This document shows positions 11,379 through 24,158 of a DNA stretch of 64,000 nt, in pieces. Each line of letters begins with the position of its first letter. Position 1 is the first letter of the stretch. Origin of the DNA: Clarkia xantiana subsp. parviflora (lineage: Eukaryota > Streptophyta > Magnoliopsida > Myrtales > Onagraceae); assembly GCA_036873135.1 (NCBI GenBank), contig JAPTYO010000001.1, forward strand, positions 24,481,774 to 24,545,773. The letters are read 5' to 3'. Made by a program: the position numbers and the translations under genes. Below the pieces are notes generated by a model. The model ran no database searches. It worked only from the letters and a program-made list of their open reading frames with translations, and was not told where the DNA came from.

Positions 11379-12251
11379 TTATTTCTCAGTGCGTACCTTT
11401 GGAGTATTGGTACAGGCAGCAGCCATGTGGCCTTTTACACCACACTTGAAACACGTTCGAGATTCCTCTCTACGTGTCTATTTTGCTTGCCTTTTCTTGC
11501 CACAAGATTGCTTGCGTTTGAACTTTCTCTGAGGTTTTGGATCCATAGACTTGTCAACCTTGTTCTGAAGGCCTTTGCCTTTCCTTTTGCGCTTACACTT
11601 TTGCTCATTTGGTATGGAGGATGCAATATGCATTTCCGCTCTAGCCTTTTCAGCCTTGAGACGATCCTCCTCCAGCTCGAGATGAACTCGCACTTTCTCG
11701 AGGTTATCGAGTTGAGTGGCATTGGTAATGTGCATTTTCATGCTATTCCAAGAGTCAAACAAGGAACAAATCACACATAGGACTTTCTGTTCATCTGAAA
11801 GGATTTCTCCTGCCTCCTTGAGTTCAGCAAGCATGTTAGACATATGCCTAATATGCTCCTTCATCGTATGCTTGAGATTCATCTTGTAGGAGTCCAAAGC
11901 GATGTTTAAACATCGCTTCTGGGTTATGGTGTACACACCAAACCCTGCCTTAAGATCATCCCAGAGGTCCATGGTAGACTCCAAGTGATCATACCCGTAG
12001 AGTATGTCATCCTCCAACATAGATAACAAGGCATAACGGATTTCCCGATCCTTAGCATCCCAATCATCATGGAATTCCTTCTGATCAGCCGTGAGGTCTC
12101 CCTCTGGCCTGGTATGTTTTGTAGTCAGATGCTCCAAACCTTTAATTTCAGTAATCACCATCTTCGCGCACTTATTCCAGATCTTATAGTTATTGCTATT
12201 CAGTCTAACCGCCTTGTTCATTTGGGAGATGACATTGCTGATCGTAGCCAT
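11379..12251 (-). pseudogene. Copia gag polyprotein (UBN2-type) with one premature stop
   Basis: The best-preserved retroelement reading frame in element A. The start at 12251 (MATISNVISQ) is chosen over an upstream ATG at 12275 because the gag-type sequence begins there. The N-terminal part (NNYKIWNKCAKMVI, then the ALLSMLEDD and HLESTMDLWDDL stretches) is typical of Copia gag. A Lys/Arg-rich segment follows around residues 210-257. A TAG at 11478-11480 interrupts the frame. The same frame then continues into a zinc knuckle, CFKCGVKGHMAAAC (C-x2-C-x4-H-x4-C), and ends at TAA 11379-11381. Gag packages the RNA and forms the particle. One stop in 291 codons suggests this copy is younger than its neighbours or was replaced late. 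Confidence 0.85.
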
Positions 12252-12682
12252 TGATACGAATACATTGATAATCATGCATAATCAGGGAGACAATAACATT
12301 TTGAGAAAGAATTGTATACATCAGATATCTATTAAGATGGAATACGACAAATAATGATTCCTTAGCCATCTAAACCAACCGACCGCCAGTAAACCGAGGG
12401 AAGGGGGTCATGAAAGAGTTCACATTACCGTCGTCTTCAATCCAACAGACCAGTCTCTTAAAACGGTTTTGTTCCCAAATTACCGGAACGGGAACTTTAA
12501 AATAAGCATACCCGATCTTGGCTTTCCCAAGGCCCTTTTGTATTTGAAAAAAAATATTACGATGAACTTACGCATGCATATACAATTCTACTTCACAAGT
12601 AAATCATCGTCTATTGTTCCGAGGAACTCATGCTAGCATATACATAATTCTACTTTCTAAGTAAACTATAACATGCAGCTAC

Positions 12683-13778
12683 TGTAAGCATATGGTGATG
12701 GAGAACATATCGCGTAGGGCTTCCTTAACCAGAACCTCTATTGGTTCCGACCGGAGGATCGTGAACTCCATGCAGGAAGGATCTTGGGACTACGGACATC
12801 TTTTGAGGTATGTGTGAATCTTCCGCTGCGTAATTTCGATTACTAGCATGTACCATGATTTAGTATCCGTAGTGATTACTCCCCGTAATCTAACAGTGGT
12901 ATCAGAGCTTGTGTTAGAGGTTCATGATTTTGACAAATTGGTGTTCTTGAAATTTTAAACCTTGGGCCAAAAATTTTAAATGAAAAAGTTTTAAAATTTC
13001 AAAATTTTAAGTTATAGGGTGGTCTGAAATTTTCATGATGATCTTAGGAAATTTGATGTTCATGATCTTAAAAAACAAAATATGATATTTATCAAAATCA
13101 AACATTGGATTGTAGATCTTATTAAAATTTGATCTTAAAGTTCGACCACTTGTTCCCAATTATTTGTTTGTGCCGAAAGTTTTAGGTAAAATTACAAGGT
13201 AAATTTTTTATTTCTTGGTCTCCAAGCAAACTAATTTCGGCCATATTATTAAAATTATATTGTTTACCATATTTTAATTTTTAATCAAGGTAACAATATA
13301 TCTATAATTGGAAACATTTGGATAGATTCACATTAATATAAAGAAATATATATAACTATCAATATATCTAAATATTTAATAGGGTTAAAGATATTATTGA
13401 TAGATTTAGTTACCTAAAAGATTGAGAAAATATATTGTCAGTATATTTGTTACCCTATTTAAGATATTGACAATTAATATAATATATATTTTACATGTTA
13501 ACTGATTTTTACATATATATATATATTGTTGATTGATTTAATCTTAAAGATAGAATCTTGGCAATAAATATATATATGTTTGTAGTTGGCTGATATATAT
13601 ATATATATATTATCAGTATTGGAAATTATTTTATATAATTAATGTTACTTGGTGGCTTAGTTAAATATTTTAATAGACTTTAAAACTCTACTTAGGCCAC
13701 AAGTAAACATTTCGGACCAACCTTTCATATTTTAATTATTGGGCCGGTCCAATGTGTCAAACCGGGACGAATTAAGTC
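12683..13778 (+). mobile_element. Copia LTR plus leader fragment, opposite orientation
   Basis: LTR from TGTAAGCATATGGTGATGG (12683) to GTAATCTAACA (12895), only 213 bp because the middle is deleted relative to the roughly 600-bp LTRs of B. It is followed at once by the primer site TGGTATCAGAGC (12897-12908). About 870 bp of AT-rich leader then matches, in reverse orientation, 23280-24150 of element B. No coding region. The fragment ends near 13778, where an unrelated gene fragment starts. Element A ends precisely at its LTR start, so this is either an insertion that later lost its right half or an inversion junction. Confidence 0.75.
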
Positions 13779-13796
13779 AATGAAGGCCCTTCAAAT

Positions 13797-15004
13797 AACG
13801 GGCGGAGCAACGGTGGTTCTAAGAAAAAAACCAGAGGTAGACGGGGTCCTACCAAGATGAAGACGAAGGGTAGGATTGAAGATTGGGATCTGCGTCATAG
13901 CATCACTTTCGATGAGCGGGGTAATGTGGATAGTTCGAATGCAACTACGTTTGTGAACTTATGCGGTGTGGCTGTGTGTAGGTATGCACCGTTGGCTATC
14001 CGGACGTGGGAAGATATTCCAGATGGACCACTTGAGGACATCCTGAAGAAAATAACGGTGAGATGTTTTTTCTTCAAATGATTCTACATGATATACAGTT
14101 GTTTATTCAATTATATTCCTTTTTTCTTACAGACTTAGATGTTAAAACTGAATCTATACAACTTCAATATATACTGTCAGTTTCATTTGTGGTTTCAACG
14201 CAAACTTGTGTCATAATATTGATTACCTACTTCATCACCTAATGGCTGGTTCATAATCACTCTAGAAACACTGGAACATTCCACAAGATAATCATGTCAT
14301 GGAGAAGATACTTGTTTCTTTGGCAAAGAAGTACAGAGCATGGCGAACACGACTGAAGAAACAATACTTTGACAAGTACAAAACAAACGAGGAGAGATTG
14401 AAGAATAGATCCCAGAGGGTGCAAAAAGAAGCAGATTGGAAGTACCTGGTTGCTCTCTGGTCATCCAAAAAATTTCAGGTGACATTTCCTCGACTTATCA
14501 TGTACATTATGCTACGAAATCTGCTTTTGTTATGAACTTTGATAGTTCCTTACTTGTTTCATATCTAAAATTTTAGTAAATAAGTAAGCGGAGCAAGACA
14601 AACTGTCAGAAAAACTTGAATTCTCATTCCTCGAGAACAAGCTGCCATGCCAAAGTAGCTAGAAAGGTATGTACTTGTTTCGCTTATCACATTATATTTC
14701 AGTATCTTTATCACTAATATCTATTACCTAACTCACAAGAGTGTGTCCTTTCAGATGAAATAGAAGGAAAGGCCAGAAGTAGGTAGCTATCGTGTTTACG
14801 AACATACCCATATAGACAAGAACGACTTGCCGATTGACGAACACTCAAAGTCCATTTTGGTATGCTTTTTTAAACTTCACAATTCTTATGAACTGGTTTC
14901 TAAATTACTTACAACTAATCAATTAAATGTTATAGGAACAGGCTCAAAAACTTGCCAAGGATCGAGATATAGACTTGGACAACGTTATGGACCAGGTGCT
15001 ATAA
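13797..15004 (+). pseudogene. PttA/En-Spm (Transposase_24-like) gene fragment
   Basis: A spliced but broken gene. The suggested exons are 13797-14057, 14266-14478, 14589-14666, 14755-14859 and 14936-15001. Exon 1 gives RGRRGPTKMKTKGRIEDW, then NLCGVAVCRYAPLAIRTWED. Exon 2 gives KHWNIPQDNHVMEKIL, then RAWRTRLKKQYFDKYK and WKYLVALWSSKKFQ. Exon 3 continues RSKTNCQKN. Exon 4 contains an in-frame TAG after two codons, then EHTHIDKNDLPIDEHS. This order, ending in the KFQ-RSKxN stretch, is that of the plant PttA/En-Spm transposase domain found beside CACTA-type sequences. There is no transposase catalytic core and no CACTA ends. The 3' end runs straight into an antisense Gypsy RNase H. It could also be a host gene derived from such a domain; I consider it a relic. 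Confidence 0.65.
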
Positions 15005-16315
15005 CCATAAGCTTCCCAGGCGAATTTACTGAGAGCGTCACCCTCTTGGTTGCCTTCCCTAGGGATAACCTCTATATGAAACTGAGGCATATCATGAACA
15101 AGTCGCCTCACTTCTTCAGTGTACTTCTTCATGCTTTCTCCCTTGGTGATGTATGTTCCTTTTGTTTGATTAACAATCAATTCAGAATCACATTGAACTT
15201 TTAAATTTGTAATTCCAATACCTTTTACTATTCGAATGCTTGTTAACAAGGCTTCGTATTCTGCCTCATTGTTGGTGGCGCGGAAGGTTAGTGCTAACGC
15301 ATACCAGATTGGTTCTCCATCTGGTAGCATTAATACCAGTCCTGCCCCACATCCTTGCGAGGAAGGTGAGCCGTCGGTATATAGGAGCCAAGGTAAAACG
15401 TCGTTGGCCACACTCTCAGGCGTCGCCTTCACATGTTCTTCTTGAGGGAGAGTGACAGGCTTGGCATCGGGCGTCATTGTATTCTCGGCTATGAAGTCAG
15501 GGAGTGCTTGACCTTTAATAGCTTTTCGTTGCTCAAAGTGTATACGAAATTCACTTAATTCTAATGCCCATTTCACCAATCGTCCCGAGATGTCAGGCTT
15601 GTGCAGCAGCTGCTTCAAAGGTTGGTTGGTAAGAACTGTGACGTGAGCGTGAAAATAAGGTCATAACTTCCTCGCCGCTATCAATAGTGCATACAAGTGT
15701 TTCTCGATTTCTATGTAGTTTGCTTCAGCAACGCCAAAGAGCTTACTAACATAGTAAACCAGAATCTGAATGTTGCATGTTTCCTTGATAAGTACTGAGC
15801 TCACCGCTGCCGAGCTTACACTCAAATAAAGAAATAAGGAATCTCCTAGCAGTGGCCTTGCCAAGGCAGGGAGTGAGTGAATGTGCTTCTTCAACAGTTG
15901 GAAAGCCTCTTCGCATTCTCGTGTCCATTCAAACTTCTTGTTTACCCTCAATACCTTAAAAAAAGGGAGAGACTTGTCACATGATCGTGCCAGAAATCTT
16001 CCTAGCGACGCTAGTCTTCCATTTAGGCTTTGGACCTCCCTATGGCAAGTAGGCGAGGACATCTCCTCTATGGCGGAAACCTTTTCAGGATTGGCGTCAA
16101 TTCATCTTGGCTAACCATGAACCCCAGGAATTTTCCTGATTTGACGCCAAAGGCACACTTGGTCGGGTTTAAACGTACTTGGTGGTGTCGCATGCAGGCA
16201 AATGCTTCTTCCAAATGCTGAACATGATCATGGCCTCTTTTATTCTTGACCAGGATGTCGTCGACGTAAGCCTCCATATTTCTTCCTAACATGGATTTGA
16301 AAATCTTGTTGACCA
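15005..16315 (-). pseudogene. Gypsy RT palm, RNase H and archaeal-type RNase H (element F)
   Basis: From 16315: MVNKIFKSMLGRNMEAYVDD with the YVDD catalytic box, then KCAFGVKSGKFLGFMVS. Next is the connection region, with LARSCDKSLPFF and FEWTRECEEAFQLLKKH, and the gypsy RNase H remnant with FLYLSVSSAAVSSVL. A second RNase H follows (about 15440-15030): LLYTDGS, NNEAEYEAL, CDSELIVNQ and EGDALSKFA give the four acidic residues of the archaeal-type domain typical of Tat elements. Breaks are a frameshift near 16080 and an in-frame TGA near 15652. The coding sequence stops near 15005 without integrase. Confidence 0.85.
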
Positions 16316-16912
16316 TGTTAGATTATGGGGAGTAATCACTACGGAAACACTAAAACATGGTACGTGCATGTAATCGAAATTACGCAACGGAAGAGTTACA
16401 CTTACCTCAACAGTTTACCGTAGTCTTAGATCATTTGCACGAGGGAGTTCTCGATCCATCGGACAGAACCAGTAGAGGTTCTTGTGAAAGAATCCCTACG
16501 TGGTATTATCTCCACAACAAAGCCTCAGATCAATTCTTGGCACAGGGGCAGATCTTTGGAGAGTTGCTCGAAAGCAATTTGGCACACCCTAGGTGTAATA
16601 TAGTTCGGCCGAAACTTGCTTGGGTGGTAGGAGGGTTTTCTCTCTAAAACTCTCTTGTGAGGGAATTATGATTAACCCTAAATATTCCCTAACACCTCTT
16701 ATTTATAGGAGTAAAGTGGACAAAAGTCCACTTTACCCTCACTATAATTTCGGCCGGCCTATGAATTTGGGGAAGCCCAATTTTGGGCCTCCCATGTCAA
16801 TTGGGATTTGGGTCTAGCCCAATTACCCTAATGTGACATTTACCCAATTTCATTAGGTAAACTATACATATTATGTTCTACCAATTACGACGCCCATCAC
16901 CATATGCTTACA
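16316..16912 (-). repeat. Left (3') LTR of Copia B
   Basis: About 597 bp. TATA box on the minus strand (CTATAAATAA, near 16698-16707). Very similar to 24159-24759 over its whole length. Confidence 0.9.
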
Positions 16913-18048
16913 GCTCCCACTCGCCGGAATGGGAAGGTGCTTGTTAATGTATTTTTGTCCAAATCCGCATCAACATTTCTCCCCTTTGATATGCTCCGTG
17001 CTTCCGAATAGTTCATACGAGGTTTGCCGTGCGACCGGCGGATACGACGGGCATCGTGCTACTCATCTGTTAGGAGTATTGTAGCGCCCGCGGAACGTTT
17101 ATTCCCTTTTCTCCAATCAAACTGTTATAAACAACATTTCATATTGTACCACGTTGTATCCTAGGTCAACTGATAATTCTCCATTTGCCTAATTTCCACA
17201 TAGGAACACTTCTCCAAGGCATCCGTACTAGTATTCACAACCTTCAACTAATATCCCGCTGGTGCCACCTAGTGAATACAAGAATCGCTGAATTATAGGT
17301 GAACTTGACCATCCCCATCGCTCATACCCTTAGTCAAACCCAACCGGTTTCCAAAGACGTGGTCACTGGGCCTTTTTGTTCAGCACTACGCTCGTACGGC
17401 GGGAAGCGAGCATTAAGCCTGACCTTAGGTACGAGTTCTGAGTCCATGAGGATACTTCGGATGCCTCTTCATAAGGCTCCTGGAATCAATCACACGCTCG
17501 AGGTGAAGAAGGATGCGCCTTCCAGAATCACGAGGATTCTTTTCCTAGCACAACCGAGCTGTGACCCCGTGGTCGTACATGGCACACGTAGTATGAAGCA
17601 CGCGTTGATAGCATACCTGAACCTTTTGGGTTAACAGGAATGGGATATGTCAATCATGTTATCACAGATTTTCATCTGGCCCAAAATGTGGATTTATGAC
17701 GAACGGAGTTCATCATGGCGATCTGCAAGACGAAGATCATGTTGAGTTACTTCGACAATAGATAATCGTTATGCGTAATCAGGTTTATCCCCCTGATTCT
17801 TAGCCAGCCTTGCATAGTAGAGGCCTCCCTCCACCGCAAGACGACCGTACCTGCGTGACTAGGTAAGGCCCACATTCGACATAGTTTTGGCAGAGGATTG
17901 CGTCCTCGTACGACTCAGTTTATAGACCGTAAATTTGATGTAATCAAAACATTATGACGTCGATTGATTATAAACTCAGTTGAACTTCTTTCGCTTACAA
18001 AATGTAACTTTCTAATATCAAAATATTATCACGGATACATGCCATTTT
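16913..18048 (-). other. Conserved non-coding 3' region of Copia B
   Basis: Lies between RNase H and the 3' LTR and has no readable frame. The block around 17010-17095 (GAGGTTTGCCGTGCGACCGG, then GCATCGTGCTACTCATCTGT) is almost unchanged in C (25570-25665) and D (42005-42100), although coding parts of B have decayed. Possible cis-acting RNA element of the family. Confidence 0.6.
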
Positions 18049-19600
18049 CTAAACCTTACACAATCCAAGCAGTTTTACATGCTTTTCGAATATCTCGCTG
18101 TGTAGTGGCTTAGTTAATGGGTCCTCAATCATATTACCAGTGGACAAGTATAACATAGTGATTATATTGTCTTCTACCATCGATTTAGCATAGAAATATT
18201 TCACATCAATGTATTTGGTCCTACTATGGTACTTCAGAATCTTAACTGCCGAAATAGCTGCCTGACTGTCGGAGAACACCTTTACAGGTTTACTTCCGAT
18301 GTCACCACCAAGCAACGCAGTAAGAAGCCTTTTCAACAAGACTGCTTCCTGTGCATTCTTAGAGAAAGCAACGAATTTCGATTCCATTATTGACAGCGCG
18401 ACACGGGTTTGCTTTTTGCTCGTCCATGAAATGGCGGCATTAGCAAGGAGAAATACTCATCCTGTGGTGGACTTACGATCATCTGGATCGCCACCATGGT
18501 CGACGTCACTGTAACCGGTCAATTCTAACTTCCCGCCCTCATAGCACAGAGCATAGTCGATAGTACCATTCAGATAACGAATTAGGTATAACTAATAATT
18601 CGTTTTACAGTCTTTTAAATGTTGATGGCTAGGATCTGACTGGAAACGTGCTACTAGGCCCATGGCGTGACAGATATTCAGATGGGTGAATTGCACGGTG
18701 TATATCGAAATACCAACCATGCTCAAAATCTCTACACCCTTCATCTGTTCACGCTCTGCCGGGTTCTTGGGGCTGTCACATTTCAACAGTGCGCACCCAA
18801 ATACCACCGGCGCATCCACGGGTTTGGCATCCTGTAATTTGAACCAACTTTCAACTGCTCGTTGATATAGGCTTCTTGAGATAGACATAAATCCTGGGTA
18901 GCCCGATCTCTGGCAATTTTAATGCCTAAGATGTGCGTGGCTTCTCCCATGTCTTTCATCTCAAGTACAAATGCCAACCAGGACTTTGACTTATTCATGA
19001 AACTCATGCCGTTTGCGGCAATAAGTATGTCATCCACGTACTAGGTTAAGATGACATACTTAGACTCGGAGGTCTTATAATACATGCACAGATTCTTGTG
19101 AAAACTCACTAATCTGTTTCCTACGATTTCCTCGTGGAATCTGCGGTATCATTTCCGTGACGACTGTATAAGACAGTAGAAGGACCATTTGGATTTTACA
19201 AACTTTACGTTCGTTACCATGAGTAATTAAACCCTTCGGTTGCTCCATGTAGATCTCTTCCTCCAGGTTTCCGTGGAGGAATGCGGTCTTAACATTCCTT
19301 CGGTGCAGCTCGTGATCGAGACTTGCGACCAGGACCATGAATGGCCCTAACCGTGGTTTTACGCACAGTCATTGAGTTTCTCTTATCAAAGTCCTCTCCG
19401 TGAAGCATTGGTTAAGACCTTTCACAATGAGTCGGGTTCTCCGACTTGTTCCAACAGTGGTGAACCTTCTTTCAGGGCTCACCTTATCCTTATGCCCCTG
19501 TGGTTAACAGGTAAATCAACTATAGACTATAATGACTTTCATTTAAGGCGATCTCTCTCATTTATTATTTCTTTCTATTTCTCCACTTGAGATCTTTCTA
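18049..19600 (-). pseudogene. Copia RT and RNase H remnant (element B)
   Basis: Reading right to left. RT start: EEIYMEQPKGLITHGNERKV (about 19240). Palm: YVDDILIAANG near 19035, directly preceded by a stop codon. Then EMKDMGEATHILGIKIARDR and a fragmentary RLQ-to-VGSLMY region (18592-18888). RNase H end: VFSDSQAAISAVK, HSRTKYIDVKY and DPLTKPLHSEIFEKH (18049-18387), where DPLTKPL closes Copia RNase H. Several frameshifts and stops. It would have made the polymerase that copies the element RNA; it cannot now. Confidence 0.85.
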
Positions 19601-22090
19601 GTGCTTGCCAACAGTTTGAGAGGGGTTTTCACTTTGCTCAATGGATACTTGCCTTTGACTCCCGTGTAGGCATTATGAGTCCCGCTAATTAGTCTGATCT
19701 TTTCTCCCACTCGGAATAACGCTTCTTATCGTAGCATTATTTCTATTGGGAATAATCCTCCCACTCGGAACAATGCTTCTTATCGGAGCATCTTCTCTGT
19801 TGGGAACAATAGCAGTGCTAAAACCTTGACCTATAACTTTCCTATTACAACCTCTTGGTCTCGGGGTTTTACTTACGAGATGCATTCCTTGATCACTAGG
19901 ATCTGGAGCAAAGTATGGTTGGATTACTCCCACTGGGAACAATGGGTAATATAGGTAGTTGTGTCATTCCTGGTTTAGCAATTTTGACCATCAGGTTCGA
20001 ATTGGTTCGTCCCAACAGCAACAGTGATTACTTGTGGTAGGGTTTATTCCTCCCATTGGATTTACTATGAAAATGTTCCCATTCTCATTTTCCATGTCAT
20101 TCACTTGAGTTGCTGGTTCAAATCTCTCCCACTCTAATTAAGTTGGACCTGATTGTCATCGTTATTCTGCTATGTTTTGATCATGACTATGTTAATTGAA
20201 ACTGTTAATGCATTTGGAAAATTCGCCCTCTTAGTGATGTAATGTCTCATGTTTGACCACGGTACCATTTAATCCAAGCTGGAAACAGGTATTTTCTAGG
20301 AGTAACTCGCGTACCCTTGTCCTAAATACGTGTTTATTACGCAAATTAATGTCGCATGGTGATATGATTTAACTCATTGTCACCTTTCAGCTATGATGGT
20401 TACCTACCTTACCGATTTTAATGGAACACAGTTTTACATTTATGTGAATCATCTGTCATCATTCCATATGGAATGTCTTATAGAATGACTCCAACATTAT
20501 ATGAATATATAAACTGTGCTTCTTGAAGTGTGTTATTTAACTTGAACGCCTAGTCTGATTTATCGTTCAAGGCGTTTGGAAGGAAAACCATTTAACCGAC
20601 TTAATCCTTATTCGTTGCAAAACTTATCTCAGGGATTTATCCCATCTCGAACTGAGCATCTTGGGTTTTCACCCTATGCGTCAGCTGATACTTTTACAAG
20701 GTCGTGGTAGCTTGCCAAGCCTACTTTGTGCTGTTGTAAATTTTATCAATAAGTTATTTCCTAAGGGATGCAAACGAGAATTCAGCACATCATCATTTAA
20801 ACACTTCATTATTAAACTCGTACTTTGAAACGATGTGTTCCGTCTTTTGAGGTCCACATGCGCATAGCGCTTTTCACCAAAGTTTTAACCCTAGGTTAAA
20901 TCGTTTCATTTCTGAATTTAATCCAATCGGTTTCAAACATGATTATCATTACAGTTTATTTCATTCAATGGAGTAATAATAAATAAAGTGATACTAAATC
21001 TTTCGATCTAGCTACGCAATTGATGTGTATGTTCGGTTGAGTTATCCCGACTGAGATGACTGAGTACGTGAATCGTTTCGTTTTATTCGACCACTTTTAC
21101 CTGGCCGAAATTTCATTTCGGATCGATCCCTCTCAACCGGGTCGATTAAATTTGACAAGTAGATCACATTCCAAATCGAACGGAAACTACTTTATTCAAT
21201 TAATCTGAATCTCGAAATAACCAAAATTTTGCATGGTAGGGTTCTTGATCTAAAGATCGCGTATTTGATCCATGATTTTGCATAGATAGTCGAGAACTTG
21301 AGTCATGTTGAACATCACATCTGAGTAAATTCACGAGTGAATTACGTCAAATGATCTGTGTCTGTATAAAACATTTTACCTCTTCATGCACATGACCTAC
21401 GAGGCGTACTTGAGACGCACTTTATCAACATGGTTTAACCCACCGGATTATCGTATAGGACCTTTATGGTCCAGTTCTCTCTATAATATGCGGATCATTG
21501 TCGACTTCATTCGAACCCAGTATGGTGAGCAGAGAAGGTTTCCCTTTTACTGTTGTGGTTACTGTACTTGACTATGCTCAAGGTCATTGAGTCCTGTCAA
21601 TATCAGACAACCATATACATCTTTTCCATGTTGACCTTTCATTCTGAAGATCCAATGCGGGTTTTACTCCAACATCCATGAAAAGAGAGAAGACCATCAC
21701 ATTCAACCGAAACATTTCTTGCTTTTGCATCCTTGATTCCACCGTGGTGGATGCAAAGGAATATCAAGTTGTAACATTGTTTGGTCTCTATTGAAGTCTT
21801 CTTCAACCCCATGCTACCAAGGTTGAATGTATCACCACATGCGCGTTGAGATCATCAAAGAACCTACTTCTATTCTTGGTGGAACAAATTATTACATTTG
21901 TTTCACATTGTCAAAATTATACAGACTACCATATTCATCTGTAGTTGTCCTCTCCACTTTTCGGAATCCTAGTAGAGAGTTAAACACGTACTCTATTTAT
22001 TCATCATTATGCATACCATCGAGATTTCGAGGAATATCGAATCATACTAATTCAACCAATTCATACTAACACGTCGATGATTATGCAAAA
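19601..22090 (-). other. Copia B integrase, protease and gag area, mostly unreadable
   Basis: Collinear with element A up to about 21000. The linker before RT at 19685-19942 keeps repeated IVPNR/IIPSG-type phrases. Beyond that I cannot recognise integrase motifs. From 21000 to 22090 the sequence differs from the gag of element A but matches C (29460-30610) and D (45890-47030), so these three share a different central segment. Confidence 0.5.
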
Positions 22091-24158
22091 ATCAGGGAGA
22101 CAATAACATTTTGAGAAAGAATTGCATACATCAAATATCTATTAAGATAGAGTCCGACAGATAGTGATTCCTCAATCATCTAAACCAACCGACCACCAGT
22201 AAACCAATGGAAGATGGTTGTGAAAGAGTTCACACTATTGTCGTATTCTATCCAATAGATCAGTCTGTTAAAAAAAACAGTTTAAATCGCAAATTCCCGG
22301 AACGGGAATTTTAAAATAAGCATACCCGATCTTGGCTTTCCCAAGACCTTTTTTTTTTGGAAAAATTATTCTGATGAATTCACTCATGCATACACAATTC
22401 TACAATCCATGCAAATTATCATATGCTAGTAACATTCATCATACATACCACATATGCTTACGCGTCATGCATCTAACTTGAATTTATAATTCTACTTTAT
22501 TATCAAACGCAACTACATCCTTAACATTCCAGCATACGTGTTAAACATGTAACATCCACATCAATCATACACATTTGGTGACTGGTTTTGGGTCTTAAAA
22601 TAATTTTAAACATTAGGGGCTGAGTTGCAATTCATGCTTATATTCAATCACGCAAGCTTCTAGACATGAATCCTAGGCATTTTCAACCATCACAGCATGT
22701 CTATTCTAGTGCTCATACCATATATTTAACCAGGGTTCCACCCACAACATGTAATATCCAGCTAGCTTGACTCAATCAAGACAACAGTTCTAAACATGCA
22801 TAAATATATATTGAATAATAAACAATTGCAATTCAGCCCACTAATTTAACCAGTCCCAAAGTATCTCCGAGATCCATCCCCAAAATCGAAACAAGGCATA
22901 AAGGTTAGCAACCCTATGAGCACTATGTAGTCCATTTCGAGGTTCAAAAACATTTGGATTTTAAAACTTGACCTCCCTATTTTAATTGACTTGAATTCGG
23001 TTTAGAAAATATTGTTCGGTTCAGTCAATTTCAGTTTGTTTTGGTCCGGTTCGGTCCCGTTCAGAAAATCAGGTTCGGTCCGGTCCGAAAAATCTGGTTC
23101 AGTGCGGTCCGAAAAGAAATCTGGTTTTAAATTTTAAAATCTGGTTCGGTCCGTACCGGTCCAAGAAAATAGGGTTCGGTTCAACACTCTAAGCCGGTTT
23201 GGTTAGATCCATTTAATTACCCTGGTCCGACCTGACCCGAATAGGTCGAACCGATTGAGAAAATCCGGTTCGGATTTATTTCGTCCCGGTTTAACATATT
23301 GGACCGGCCCAATAATTAAAATTTAAAAGGTTGGGCCGAAATGTTTACTTGTGGCCCAAGTAGGGTTTTAAATCCAAAAAAATATTAAACTTAGCCACCA
23401 TGCAACATTAATTATATAAAATAATTTCCAATATTAATAATATATATATATATATATATATTTCGGCACTAACAAACACTTATATATTTATTGCTAAGAT
23501 TCTATCTTTAAGAATAAATCAATCAACAATATATATATGTACATTTTTCGGCCATAATATAATGTATATATATTTGATTTATTGCCAATATCTTTAATAG
23601 TGAAACAAATAACTGTCAATATATTTTCTCAATCTTTTAGGTAACTAAATTTATCAATAATATCTTTAATCCTTTTTAAATATTTAGATATATTGATAGT
23701 TATATATTTCTATACATTTTAATGTGAATATATCATAATGTTCCTAATTATAGATATGTTGTTACCTTAATTAAAAAAAATTAAAATATGGTAAACAATA
23801 TAATTTTATATTATGTGCCGAATTTTACTAGCTTGGTGACCAAGAAATTGAAAATTTTACCTTGTAATTTTATTCAAAAATTCGGCACAAACATGAATTA
23901 GGAACAAGTGGTCAAATTTTAAGATCAAATTTTAATAAGATCTACAACCCAATGTTTGATTTTGATAAATATCATCTTTTTCTTGAAGATCATGAACATC
24001 AACTTTAACCATGAACATGAAAATTTCGGACCTATCACATAAACCCTAAAATTCGAAACTTTTTAAAATCTTCTTTAAAATTTCGGTCCAAAGTTTTAAA
24101 TTTTCAAAAACACCAATTTATCAAAATCATGAACTCCTAACACTGGCTCTGATACCAC
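22091..24158 (-). other. AT-rich leader of Copia B
   Basis: Long untranslated stretch between the primer site and the gag area, with several TA microsatellites (for example 23440-23461) and CCGGTTCGGTCCGG-like runs near 23040-23200. No gene seen. Similar leaders occur in C and D and, reversed, at 12900-13778. Confidence 0.6.

Larger units (their letters stand above)
8161..12682 (-). mobile_element. Copia element A, decayed and truncated
   Basis: Minus-strand Copia remnant collinear with about 20050-22560 of element B. It starts at the left inside the integrase/RT linker and runs through integrase and protease remnants to gag (11379-12251) and part of the leader (12252-12682). Both LTRs are missing. 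Its left end abuts the GC-rich LTR region, and its right end joins an LTR of the same family in opposite orientation at 12683. It is interrupted by the TRIM at 8362-10287. Unlike B, C and D it still has a readable gag. Confidence 0.75.

Noticed and set aside
14827..15204. Plus-strand frame of 125 codons crossing the PttA/Gypsy junction
   Set aside because: Only a few codons agree with PttA exon 4; the rest is the antisense strand of the Gypsy RNase H.
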